Below, piece after piece: positions 54,111-61,678 of a stretch of 64,000 bases of DNA. Location of the stretch: positions 1 to 64,000 of the IMG/VR virus record IMGVR_UViG_3300033182_000980, one strand, 5' to 3'. A program made the translations under genes and the position numbers. This stretch comes from a virus. The first letter of the stretch is position 1; the number at the start of each line of letters is the position of its first letter. The notes under the pieces are model-generated. The model had not been told where the DNA came from and ran no database searches. It was given only the letters and a program-made list of their open reading frames with translations.

Positions 54111-57101
54111 GATTTTAGTGCCTCCACTCTTATAGTAGGTGTCAATAAATGATCTATTAAAATAATTTGCTTGTTTATTTGATGATGTAGGCTCACTTTC
54201 TTGTGTCGCTGTGTCATCAAATAGCTGTGTAAGCCTAGTCCTAATGTCTCTGAGCCTCTGTCTCTTAGTCGTTGAGTCTAAACTTTTCACTTTTTCTAGC
54301 TCTTGCTGAATCTGCTCCCACCTAAACTTTTTCGTGCTGTCGCTGTAGAGCTGAATACCGTCAATGCTACTCCGAGCTTCTTCAATCCTCCATCTTGTTC
54401 TAAACAACTCACCTGCGGCTTCTCTCTCTTCTTCGGTGTATTCTTTTCCTGTGGACTGATCTACGCCGTCAACGAACACCTCGAAAAACTTATCCTTGTT
54501 CTCTGCCCAAAAGAGCTTCATTTGCTCTTTAACCTTTTTAGAAGGACCAGTACCGTCCCCTTTAGGCTTGTAGTATCCGTCACCACGAGACTCTTTTTCA
54601 ACGGTGTGGAGATTAACGAACCCTCCGCTCATGTAATCCCTTAACAGCTTCTTCATGTCATCGGACAATGGATTAGGGCAGGGATCATCAGAAGGTAAGA
54701 GCTTCTTGTCTCCCACACCTTTAGCGTTATTTGTTGGACTACCAGGACAGTAGTTATCATCTAATAAATCCAGCATATCCCCATACGGACCTTGCTCGCC
54801 ACCAACCACAGCTTTAAAATCTTCTGTGTCAAGGTTTTCAGTGACCGACTCGATCAACTCTCGTGTCTTACTAGGGTTAGTGCCTTGTTGGGAAAGCATA
54901 CTGATGCCTTCTTCCCAAGCCTCTGATCCTGTTTGCCTTGCGAGTTCAAGTAATCGGTCGGGTACTTCGGCATAACCATCCATAACCCCTTCACTATTTA
55001 TCATGCGTATCGTGTTGAGGGCTGTTTCAGATGCTTTTAAGTTTGCGAGCTTACCCTGTAGTGATTTCTCCTCGTCCTCGGACAGCCCTTTTCCGTCATC
55101 TTCTAGGAGTGCGACTACTTCCTCAATCTCCTCTTTGATCCTGCCAACCATGTTATTACGCTGTTCTTCGGTCATCTTCTTGAAGCGTCTGCCTTGAACT
55201 CTGCGTACATTCTCTTGGTGCTTCTCTTTATCGTGAACATCACCGTCAATAGGGAACTCTTTCAGTCCAAACTCTGGATCTTCCACAATACTCTTTTGTG
55301 CATGGGTGGTTGCTAGGTAGCTACCTAACTTTTGTGCGTATTCCTTTTGAACAGCCCCATAGTTTTCTAAGTCTGACTGTAAACCCTCTAGCTTTTTATT
55401 AGCATCACTCAAGTCGGACTTCATGGACTTCAATGAATCATTCGAGTCAGATAGCTGACTCGTAAAGTCAGTTAGGTCTAACTCTTGGTCAAGAGTGCCA
55501 ATTGAGATTGAACCGATATAATTTTTCTGAATCTCTTCCTGTGCTTTTACGAGGTCAGCTTGACTTAGGTTGCCCTTCGCCTCTAGCTTTGCAACTACGG
55601 AAGCGATGAGGTCATTGTTAGCCTTTTCATCTTCCAACTTCTTCTTAGCCTTAGCTACTTTATCCGAAGCAGACTCAATGTCTTTATTGAGTTGTTCTAC
55701 TGTAGGAGGAGGTGTCGGGGGTTCTAAATCCTTTGCTTCTTCCTCAATAAACGACTGTAGACCATCGAGTCCTTGATTTCTCATTGTTTCTTCGACTTTG
55801 ACAGCACCAGATCCATAAGCGTCCACCATTTGTTGGACTTGATCTTCGGTCAGTTCATCAAGTGCATCCACAGTTTCACTTATCCTTTGAATAAGTGTTC
55901 GGGTGCTTTTTTGAGTTGATGCGAGATCCTTCTTCTCAAGCTCTTTGATTTGTTCCTTGAGATCACGCTTCTCTTTATCACTTAGAGAAGGGTCTTGGAG
56001 CTTTTCTTCGAGCTTCTCGATCTTTTCACTCGTGCCCCTGCTTAATTTATCCCTAAAGGCTCTCTCAAGGCGATCCTTGATTTCTGCCTTTTGGACATAG
56101 CTCGGCTGTTCCAATAAAGGAGCACCTTCAACAAACGGAGGCTCTTCTCTCGGAGGTGGGGTGTCTGTTGCATCATCTCCCTTTGCATCATCTCCTTTTG
56201 CATCATCTCCTTTTGAGTCATCCCCTTTTGAGTCATCCCCTCCCGATTGGTTTCCAGGATTAGTGAGTGTGGTTGGCTCACCCTTACCTTTACCTTTGCC
56301 CTTACCTTTGCCTTTACCCTTGCCTTTGGGTTTTGGTTCTTCTTCTCCAGTTTGCTCCTCACGCTCTTTAGCTCGCTCGTCCAAGACACCTTTGGTTTTC
56401 TTAACATCTTCTTCTTCGATGTCGGATGTCTCTTGAACATTGAGATCCACAGCCTCAATCCCTTCTTCTTCAAGGGAGGTGGTGAGCTTTTCCTCGACTC
56501 GCTTCTTATATGGACCTCGCTTTTTGCCTTTGTCGGATCTTGTTTTTCTTTCCTTCTTGGGTGGAGGCTCACCGACTTCTTCCCGAACCTCTTCATGGAT
56601 GTCCATAAGGAGAGCGAATATGTCTCTCATGGTGCGTTCTTCAACGAGAGACATATCTCTCATATCACGACCATTGTTCATCCTTGAGAGTAGGTCATAC
56701 TGTTCATCGTTGAGAGTGGCCGCCACAGAATAGCTAATATCGTTTCCAGAGTTTCCCTTAGACCCTCTAGCTTTCTCCATAGCTTTATTGAAGTCTTGGA
56801 CAGCTTTAGGGTGGTTGCGATTATAAGCTGTGTTAAACAGCAGATCCTTACCAGTTTGCCGACTCTTATACTTACGACTTTTGAGCTTGTCTTTGACCTT
56901 CTTAACGAGCTTCTGCTCTTTCTTCTGTTTCTTCTTCTGTTCTGGAGAGAGCTTTTGTTTTTTACGCTTTTTCTTAGAAGGCCGCCTAACAGATCCGTCC
57001 TCCATTTTTTTAGGTCCAGAAGCGTACCTACTCGCTTCAAGTAGGAGTCTGTCTGTTTTCTCTAGCTCCCTTTGGAGTTCTAGTAGAAGGCCACTAACCA
57101 T
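53586..57101 (-). CDS. Long virion protein fused in frame to a downstream KOW/zinc gene
   Basis: The 1171-residue frame begins with a very basic region (KKKRKKQKLSPEQKKKQKKE), followed by (KG)n and GDDAK repeats and about 500 residues of coiled coil. A globular part follows (FFEVFVDGVDQSTGKEYTEE). The last 174 residues are a different protein: a KOW-like barrel (GMRVYPFLGGNPSRSGLVIA), a VASKYMKR motif and a zinc ribbon (CCPKC...CYTC). The join near residue 998 translates what looks like an intergenic region with a class II promoter, a GGAGG and an ATG (54110). The gene probably yields a long fusion and a separate short product. Confidence 0.65.
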   Translation of the reverse strand: MVSGLLLELQRELEKTDRLLLEASRYASGPKKMEDGSVRRPSKKKRKKQKLSPEQKKKQKKEQKLVKKVKDKLKSRKYKSRQTGKDLLFNTAYNRNHPKAVQDFNKAMEKARGSKGNSGNDISYSVAATLNDEQYDLLSRMNNGRDMRDMSLVEERTMRDIFALLMDIHEEVREEVGEPPPKKERKTRSDKGKKRGPYKKRVEEKLTTSLEEEGIEAVDLNVQETSDIEEEDVKKTKGVLDERAKEREEQTGEEEPKPKGKGKGKGKGKGKGKGEPTTLTNPGNQSGGDDSKGDDSKGDDAKGDDAKGDDATDTPPPREEPPFVEGAPLLEQPSYVQKAEIKDRLERAFRDKLSRGTSEKIEKLEEKLQDPSLSDKEKRDLKEQIKELEKKDLASTQKSTRTLIQRISETVDALDELTEDQVQQMVDAYGSGAVKVEETMRNQGLDGLQSFIEEEAKDLEPPTPPPTVEQLNKDIESASDKVAKAKKKLEDEKANNDLIASVVAKLEAKGNLSQADLVKAQEEIQKNYIGSISIGTLDQELDLTDFTSQLSDSNDSLKSMKSDLSDANKKLEGLQSDLENYGAVQKEYAQKLGSYLATTHAQKSIVEDPEFGLKEFPIDGDVHDKEKHQENVRRVQGRRFKKMTEEQRNNMVGRIKEEIEEVVALLEDDGKGLSEDEEKSLQGKLANLKASETALNTIRMINSEGVMDGYAEVPDRLLELARQTGSEAWEEGISMLSQQGTNPSKTRELIESVTENLDTEDFKAVVGGEQGPYGDMLDLLDDNYCPGSPTNNAKGVGDKKLLPSDDPCPNPLSDDMKKLLRDYMSGGFVNLHTVEKESRGDGYYKPKGDGTGPSKKVKEQMKLFWAENKDKFFEVFVDGVDQSTGKEYTEEEREAAGELFRTRWRIEEARSSIDGIQLYSDSTKKFRWEQIQQELEKVKSLDSTTKRQRLRDIRTRLTQLFDDTATQESEPTSSNKQANYFNRSFIDTYYKSGGTKIMQKRSTQYVDYQRRSQAFELGMRVYPFLGGNPSRSGLVIAIFPAIGMVDVQFPHGSQRYPVEDLVVDTSGDYLNIYEDDQDTVPGGVGTVPVTSRAVNKKQASRVASKYMKRAIYWYKKDRTYRQCRDEEKPCCPKCKTPLGNTVYKRRGGKSEKLLACYTCLFIIKPSDIVKG
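54142..54160 (-). promoter_or_regulatory. Class II-like promoter inside the long virion gene
   Basis: TTAATAGATCATTTATTGA on the minus strand lies 32 nt before the internal ATG at 54110. It translates as part of the linker in the long frame. Confidence 0.5.
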
Positions 57102-57107
57102 TACAGA

Positions 57108-58142
57108 TTACCCTCTCAAGTTAAGATACGAACGAGCAACACGCTTCGCCATCTTCTGGCTTCTACGAGAAAGATCGGGATCGCCTTTGTCACCCCGACC
57201 AACCCCTTGCAGATCGGGGTCATCGCTGATTTCTACTCTGTTCTTACGAAGGTCTTTACGAGGTGGTTTCTTCTTAGGTGCTTTACGGATGAGCTTCTGA
57301 GCGGCTTCATCTTCTTTTTCAGCTTGAGTCTTGGTCGCTGTTCTTGCTCTCTTCAAGAGTTGTAGCTGATCTTCAAAATCATCAAGTCTCCATTCTAAAG
57401 CATTAACACCTTTACTATGATACTCATGCTCTTTGATTTCTTTCATCTCCATCTTTAATCCCTTGATGATCGCTTCGACCATAGGGATATATTCGGGCTT
57501 ATAAAAGTATTCAGCATCTAGTAAGCCCGAAGCGTACCTGCTAGGCTCTTTTCCTTTAGGTAATAAATGTAGACCCTTGATGTAAGTGGGTTCGTATGGG
57601 GGTAGACCCTCTAAAGGTCCAAAGTATTCAGCAATCTCCCACTCAAAATCTACATATAAATTGTCGTTCCCACGATTGAACCGATCTAAGAGATCGTCCA
57701 TACTCTCCTCATAGTCGCTGTAGTCTGTGGCGAACTTCATGTGAGGACAGATATATGAACTTGCCTTACGCTCCATACTCGCCATCTTACGGACATCAAA
57801 ACAATGTCCTGCAAAGCTCTTTCTGACAACTCTGAGAGCTTGAGCGAGGATGAGGTAAAACCTATGAGCGTGTTCGCTATCTTTGGTGTCGAGCCAAACT
57901 GCTTGAAGTTTTCTAATCTCTTCGGCTTTACCGTCTAAGACATCTACATATTTTAGGTTCTTATCAAGAGACACAGCTTCCTCGAACAGAGCTTCTATGG
58001 TGATGAAGTGCTTACGGATGCAGTCGGGGCATCTTTTACGAGGCTGGTTAAGGTGATCTTCGAGTAGGACGATCTGCTTACAGATCTCACGAAGATTATA
58101 TAATGGACTCATAATCGGCAATAAACCTTGATCGTTGCTCAT
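57108..58142 (-). CDS. Virion-type protein with CPDC motif and RVARSYL C-terminus
   Basis: The 344-residue protein starts with helices (YNLREICKQIVLLEDHLNQP, KRCPDCIRKHFITIEALFEE) of a type I associate with conserved tailed-phage structural proteins. The CPDC plus CPHM residues may bind metal. A basic linker (KAPKKKPPRKDLRKNR) and a terminal MAKRVARSYLNLRG helix follow. The latter matches the motif in the ART and other virion-type proteins. It is led by a class II promoter and leads the long operon into the capsid genes. Confidence 0.65.
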   Translation of the reverse strand: MSNDQGLLPIMSPLYNLREICKQIVLLEDHLNQPRKRCPDCIRKHFITIEALFEEAVSLDKNLKYVDVLDGKAEEIRKLQAVWLDTKDSEHAHRFYLILAQALRVVRKSFAGHCFDVRKMASMERKASSYICPHMKFATDYSDYEESMDDLLDRFNRGNDNLYVDFEWEIAEYFGPLEGLPPYEPTYIKGLHLLPKGKEPSRYASGLLDAEYFYKPEYIPMVEAIIKGLKMEMKEIKEHEYHSKGVNALEWRLDDFEDQLQLLKRARTATKTQAEKEDEAAQKLIRKAPKKKPPRKDLRKNRVEISDDPDLQGVGRGDKGDPDLSRRSQKMAKRVARSYLNLRG

Positions 58143-58184
58143 AACTACACCTCTTTTCTTAAGATACTAACTACAAGAGAGAAA

Positions 58185-58201
58185 TATAAACAAACTATTA
58201 A
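58185..58201 (-). promoter_or_regulatory. Late-type promoter motif (class II)
   Basis: TTAATAGTTTGTTTATA on the minus strand lies 43 nt before the ATG at 58142. It is probably the first late promoter of the capsid operon. Confidence 0.62.
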
Positions 58202-58249
58202 ACTTAGGCTCGTTGTCCGAAATCTCTCGGTTGGCTCGTTAAGTAAATC

Positions 58250-58267
58250 GTAACCCCTTATCTATAG
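58250..58267 (+). promoter_or_regulatory. Early-type promoter motif (class I)
   Basis: GTAACCCCTTATCTATAG, identical to the copy at 30894-30911, lies 53 nt before the 21-residue micropeptide gene. The 296-nt stretch from 58143 to 58438 holds this promoter, the micropeptide gene and the next class I motif. Confidence 0.62.
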
Positions 58268-58319
58268 ACTTGTGTAAGAGGAGCGATCCTCACTAACCCT
58301 CACTCCCAAAGGAGAACAA

Positions 58320-58385
58320 ATGCTACTCAAGCTACTCATAATCGCCGCAGTCATCGCACATCTAAAAGCTACACGAAGGTGGTAA
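58320..58385 (+). CDS. 21-aa hydrophobic micropeptide
   Basis: The tiny frame encodes a single hydrophobic helix with basic end (LLKLLIIAAVIAHLKATRRW). It has its own class I promoter and a good AAAGGAGAACAA site, so expression is likely despite its size. A basic-ended TM helix of this length resembles small membrane-acting phage peptides. The next class I promoter overlaps its stop. Confidence 0.5.
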   Translation: MLLKLLIIAAVIAHLKATRRW

Positions 58386-58387
58386 TG

Positions 58388-58405
58388 GTAACCCCTTATT
58401 TATAG
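58388..58405 (+). promoter_or_regulatory. Early-type promoter motif (class I)
   Basis: GTAACCCCTTATTTATAG lies 33 nt before the ATG at 58439. Confidence 0.62.
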
Positions 58406-58438
58406 GCTCTATGTAATCACTCTTAAAGGAGACACATC

Positions 58439-58852
58439 ATGCAGAACTTCCCACATCTCAAAGGTATCGCAGTCGGATCAAAGGTCATCTTCGGTCGCCC
58501 CAATGGGGAGCAGACCAAAGGTGAGGTCATAAAAATCAACCGAAAGTCTGTCAAGGTACGACAGACAGAGGTTCGGTTCGGCAATGGACGCACACGCTCT
58601 GTTGGGGCTGTTTGGAATGTCCACCCCAACCTTCTTCGTCTTGAAGGTGGGTCTACCCCAACCCCTCGCACTCAAGCCCCACAGACCTCAAACACACGCA
58701 CCTTTAAGCGTGGAGAAAAGGTCAGCTTTCGGGGTAGTAAGGGCGAGGTTCTTGAGGGGTTCGTCAAGAGCGTCAATCGCAAGACTGTGAGCGTTGAGCC
58801 ACAGAAAGGTTCTCTTCAGTATTGGAGAGTACCATTCGGACTCTTTGTCTAA
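58439..58852 (+). CDS. Tandem SH3/KOW-like barrel protein
   Basis: The 137 residues contain two copies of one small barrel joined by a Pro/Thr-rich linker. They are GSKVIFGRPNGEQTKGEVIK ending near WNVHPNLL, and GEKVSFRGSKGEVLEGFVKS ending near YWRVPFGLF. Each has the INRKSVKV or VNRKTVSV strand. This is likely a nucleic-acid- or protein-binding early protein. AAAGGAGACACATC sets the start, with a class I promoter just upstream. Confidence 0.7.
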   Translation: MQNFPHLKGIAVGSKVIFGRPNGEQTKGEVIKINRKSVKVRQTEVRFGNGRTRSVGAVWNVHPNLLRLEGGSTPTPRTQAPQTSNTRTFKRGEKVSFRGSKGEVLEGFVKSVNRKTVSVEPQKGSLQYWRVPFGLFV

Positions 58853-58871
58853 CAGCCTTTATCCAATATGC

Positions 58872-58890
58872 GTAACCCCTTATTCATATA
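58872..58890 (+). promoter_or_regulatory. Early-type promoter motif (class I)
   Basis: GTAACCCCTTATTCATATA lies 36 nt before the ATG at 58927. Confidence 0.6.
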
Positions 58891-58926
58891 ACTACATAAC
58901 GAAACCCACTCCCACTAGGAGACAAT

Positions 58927-59430
58927 ATGACTGTTTCAGCCCCCCAAAACCCCCGATACATCTTGGTACAGGAAGAATATGGATACCGACATTGGATCGG
59001 TGTCCTGCCCTCCGAGATGACCGTTGAGTCGATCATCGAGTGGTGGAAAGCACTCCCATCGGTCACAGGGATGTTCTTCAATCCAAGTAAGAGCTTCCCC
59101 CTCCCGACTCTTATCGAGCTTGAAGATGTCGCCCCTGATGGTGCAGACAAAGCCACATGGCAATGGGTAGACCCCGATGGTCAAGAGCATATCCTTGATC
59201 GCTCAAATGTAGTGCTGTTCGCCCATGTCCACATGGATGATGACAGCTACCTCAAAATCCCTAGAGGTGAGATTTTCCACCATGCAGGGTATGGGGAGAT
59301 GCCCTTCGCAGATGAGGATGAAGAAGAGTTTGACGAGCCACCTACCGAAGAACAAATCAGAGAGTGGGCTTCCGAGAGCGAGCTTAGTAAGAAGGTACTT
59401 CAAGCCTTGCATCCAGAGGTGAAGCTATGA
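58927..59430 (+). CDS. Hypothetical 167-aa acidic protein
   Basis: The protein is not recognised. It is Trp-rich and acidic (YGYRHWIGVLPSEMTVESII, GTGMFFNP-like loop, then DEDEEEFDEPPTEEQIREW). The acidic tail makes a DNA-mimic or RNA-polymerase-binding role conceivable but unproven. It is driven by a class I promoter and heads a chain of overlapping small genes up to 60243. Confidence 0.6.
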   Translation: MTVSAPQNPRYILVQEEYGYRHWIGVLPSEMTVESIIEWWKALPSVTGMFFNPSKSFPLPTLIELEDVAPDGADKATWQWVDPDGQEHILDRSNVVLFAHVHMDDDSYLKIPRGEIFHHAGYGEMPFADEDEEEFDEPPTEEQIREWASESELSKKVLQALHPEVKL

Positions 59431-59597
59431 GTCCGACAGTAGTCGTGCCGAGTGGCTGGGTATTCGCCTATCTGATCGGTATCGTATTTTGCTTTTACAA
59501 GGCACACAAAACCAACAGGGTAGAGCTGTTCTTTGCCATAGGCATGATCTACCTACTCGCACTCTCAATAGGACTCCGACTCCACTATGCCTCTTGA
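59427..59597 (+). CDS. 56-aa two-TM protein
   Basis: The frame starts at an ATGA overlap with the preceding gene. It encodes two hydrophobic helices (WVFAYLIGIVFCFY and ELFFAIGMIYLLALSIGL) joined by a basic loop (KAHKTNR). No family is recognised. Its end overlaps the next membrane-protein gene in another frame. Confidence 0.5.
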   Translation: MSPTVVVPSGWVFAYLIGIVFCFYKAHKTNRVELFFAIGMIYLLALSIGLRLHYAS

Positions 59598-59745
59598 CAC
59601 CTATTATTCGACACTCATTGGTCTACTCTTCATCTCATTTGGGGTAGGTTTGTTTTACTCAACTACAAGAGCGAGATACTTCGCCTATGCCGGTGTCGGC
59701 TCTTACATTATAGGAATACTTTTAGGAGTTTATTGTGGCTACTAA
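59587..59745 (+). CDS. 52-aa two-TM protein
   Basis: The frame encodes helices LIGLLFISFGVGLFY and VGSYIIGILLGVY separated by a STTRARYF loop. It overlaps the previous gene by 11 bases and the next by 11 bases, in the compact arrangement typical of phage accessory clusters. With its neighbour it forms a pair of small membrane proteins, which suggests joint insertion (pinholin, superinfection block). Confidence 0.48.
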   Translation: MPLDTYYSTLIGLLFISFGVGLFYSTTRARYFAYAGVGSYIIGILLGVYCGY

Positions 59746-59905
59746 TAAATACGCAAAGAACAAGAGATCAGTTTACTTATCCGACCAAATAGTCCAAGAG
59801 CTAGAGGCCGAAGCCAAGCGTCAAGATAGGACGGTATCTTGGTTGATCAAGAGAGCTTGGCTTGAGTCTCGTGAGAAGATCAAGAAATATCCGGATGCAA
59901 GATGA
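59735..59905 (+). CDS. Ribbon-helix-helix protein, 56 aa
   Basis: The product (MATNKYAKNKRSVYLSDQIV, ELEAEAKRQDRTVSWLIKRA) is a short RHH DNA-binding protein: strand RSVYLS, helix, turn RQDRTVS, helix WLIKRAW. It resembles the RHH group that I associate with Myxococcota mobile elements (TIGR04563-like), a weak host hint. It starts at GTG inside the preceding gene's end and overlaps the next gene (ATGA). Confidence 0.6.
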   Translation: MATNKYAKNKRSVYLSDQIVQELEAEAKRQDRTVSWLIKRAWLESREKIKKYPDAR

Positions 59906-60243
59906 AAACAGAACTAAGAGATGGTCAAAGGGTGTGGACTAAGGAGTCCATAGAAACCATCCTCAAAAGCTACCTTGGGGAACACCCTTACATAAACTAC
60001 CAAAAAGTCAAAGTGTTGCTACACGAGGGTCTTGAGGAAGCTGGATTTGAGCAGAAAAAAGGTGTCGCTAAAGAAAACCACTTTACAATGGTTTATGAGT
60101 CAGAGAAATGGTTCTGCTCTGTTCACCTCTTGTACTTAAAGGATGAAGCAAAGGTGGTGTTCATAATCGGCTTGAAGATGCACCCTGTAGAAGATTTGGT
60201 CTATCTATGGGACTACATAAGAGCATCATGGTCGAGTAGATGA
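59902..60243 (+). CDS. Small paralogue-family protein 1 (plus strand)
   Basis: The 113 residues start LRDGQRVWTKESIETILKSY and end LVYLWDYIRASWSSR. The open layout (short NGxRxW opening, central F..V.....K or I strand pair, closing LFxRIRxxW) recurs in three genes on the opposite strand (60226-61211). The function is unknown. It is convergent with the second copy, overlapping by 18 bases. Confidence 0.6.
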   Translation: MKTELRDGQRVWTKESIETILKSYLGEHPYINYQKVKVLLHEGLEEAGFEQKKGVAKENHFTMVYESEKWFCSVHLLYLKDEAKVVFIIGLKMHPVEDLVYLWDYIRASWSSR

Positions 60244-60585
60244 CCAGAAATCTCGAATACGCTCAAAGAGGTTTACAAAGTCGTCCACCTCTATAACAAA
60301 TAGATTTACTGCGTCCTCATCAGCATGACTATCATAGATCACAACTTTAGGATCTGACTTTATGCACTTTATGTAGTATCTACGATCAAGCCAAAAAGTC
60401 TCATCCTTAGACCGAGTTAGACCACACTCTTTGAGGGCATTTTCTATGTGTTCGATAAGTAGAAATCGTGCTTGGGGATTACTGGATATAGCTGACATTG
60501 TAGCCATTTTGCGTAGGTAGTGCAGACCGTACTTAGTCCATTCTCTTTGATTGGACTCATTTTTCTGTGTTACCTGTGGATTCAT
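60226..60585 (-). CDS. Small paralogue-family protein 2
   Basis: The 119-residue protein has NQREWTKYGLHYLRK, IEHIENALKECGLTRS, FWLDRRYYIKCI and the closing FVNLFERIRDFWSS. It shares KECGL, FWL and the ending with copy 4. I start at 60585 (MNPQVTQKN); the frame continues upstream into copy 3. It overlaps that gene by 29 bases. Confidence 0.6.
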   Translation of the reverse strand: MNPQVTQKNESNQREWTKYGLHYLRKMATMSAISSNPQARFLLIEHIENALKECGLTRSKDETFWLDRRYYIKCIKSDPKVVIYDSHADEDAVNLFVIEVDDFVNLFERIRDFWSSTRP

Positions 60586-60889
60586 GGCTTTTAGTCCAGT
60601 AGTCTCGTATGATGGTGAATAAATCTTTCCATCTACTATACCCAAACTCTCTACTTGGGAGATGTTCGGACACTAAACTAATGAGTTGTATTTTCTCATG
60701 TATCTCGATCACTATGGGGTCTAGGGTAAAGACTAGGTAATCCTCAACAGGAGTAGGTTCTTGCTTAGTGGCTTCCTTTAATCCGATAAGTATTAAAGGG
60801 TGTAATGAGGTAGTGTAGGATTTAAACAAGGTGGCGTTTTCCTCATGCCAAACTCTCTCCCCATTAACGACATGGGTGAGGTTAGCCAT
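60557..60889 (-). CDS. Small paralogue-family protein 3
   Basis: The 110-residue protein has LTHVVNGERVWHEENATLFK and the closing WKDLFTIIRDYWTKS. The NGERVW opening aligns with NGRRQW of copy 4 and DGQRVW of copy 1, which fixes the start at 60889 (MANLTHVV). The middle is the most divergent of the set. Confidence 0.6.
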   Translation of the reverse strand: MANLTHVVNGERVWHEENATLFKSYTTSLHPLILIGLKEATKQEPTPVEDYLVFTLDPIVIEIHEKIQLISLVSEHLPSREFGYSRWKDLFTIIRDYWTKSHESTGNTEK

Positions 60890-61211
60890 GACAGTTATCC
60901 CAAACGATCCGAATACGATCAAAGAGTGTTGTGGGGTCAACTACTTTTTCAATCGGTTCATCGTCTGGAGAATCTACCTTGCAAATGAGGACTGCACCTT
61001 TATTGTTCACTCGAACAAACATTTCTTGATTGAGCCAGAACATCCTTGAGTCATGTGTAGATTTAAGGCCACATTCTTGGAGTGCGTTTGAGATGATGAT
61101 GGCTTTGAATATGCCACTATCTCTATGGTTTGGGTCGAGCGTTTGAAGCTCACTTAAACCATAAAAGGACCACTGCCTACGGCCATTAACTTTCTCGGTT
61201 AGCGTTTTCAT
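60882..61211 (-). CDS. Small paralogue-family protein 4
   Basis: The 109-residue protein has LTEKVNGRRQWSFYGLSELQ, ALQECGLKS, FWLNQEMFVRVN and the closing TLFDRIRIVWDN. It is the closest relative of copy 2. It overlaps the upstream gene by 26 bases, so translation is probably coupled. Confidence 0.6.
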   Translation of the reverse strand: MKTLTEKVNGRRQWSFYGLSELQTLDPNHRDSGIFKAIIISNALQECGLKSTHDSRMFWLNQEMFVRVNNKGAVLICKVDSPDDEPIEKVVDPTTLFDRIRIVWDNCHG

Positions 61212-61395
61212 TTCGGATATACCTCAACTTTGCCTCATACTCATCATTTGCAAACAATACATCAATCTCATCTTGGATTTGAGCGGATGCTGACTGAACG
61301 ATTTGCTCTGCTTTGAGATCAAGGTGATCCAAAGGCTTTGCAGAGCCAGTGATGCGAGCGTAAGTGTAAGATTCAATAATCTGGTCGATAGTCAT
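61186..61395 (-). CDS. Small hypothetical protein (69 aa)
   Basis: The helical acidic protein (TIDQIIESYTYARITGSAKP, AEQIVQSASAQIQDEIDVLF) is not recognised. I choose the ATG at 61395 because GGAGGCAAC lies before it; the longer frame to 61512 overlaps another gene. It heads the paralogue array on this strand, together with 61415-61666. Confidence 0.55.
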   Translation of the reverse strand: MTIDQIIESYTYARITGSAKPLDHLDLKAEQIVQSASAQIQDEIDVLFANDEYEAKLRYIRNENANRES

Positions 61396-61414
61396 TGTTG
61401 CCTCCATAGGTTGG

Positions 61415-61666
61415 TTAGGACTTGTTATATGATTTCTCTTCTTCCAACCCATAAGTTCGGACACCCTCTTTAGCAAACTCACGAGCGATAAGATACTCTG
61501 CGAGCTGTCCATTCAGAGTGGCGATACGCTCGTCTACATACTCGTACGGATCATTTCGCTCTTTCCAATCTTCATACCAGTTTATCATCCTTTGATATGC
61601 TTCGATCTGTGCGTTGATATGATCTATCTTAGATATGTCTATTGTATATCTCGGTAAAGGGTTCAA
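61415..61666 (-). CDS. Small hypothetical protein (83 aa)
   Basis: The helical protein (KIDHINAQIEAYQRMINWYE, ERIATLNGQLAEYLIAREFA) starts at TTG after GGAGGTATCTA. It is not recognised; the layout suggests a coiled-coil dimer. It is divergent from the topoisomerase gene, whose class II promoter sits between them. Confidence 0.55.
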   Translation of the reverse strand: MNPLPRYTIDISKIDHINAQIEAYQRMINWYEDWKERNDPYEYVDERIATLNGQLAEYLIAREFAKEGVRTYGLEEEKSYNKS

Positions 61667-61678
61667 TAGATACCTCCT

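Noticed and set aside
56161-56436. Plus-strand frame with Ser/Pro-rich repeats (SPFASSPFASS, LPLPLPLP)
   Set aside because: It is the antisense reading of the GDDAK and KG repeats of the minus-strand virion gene. Repeats force long open frames on both strands.
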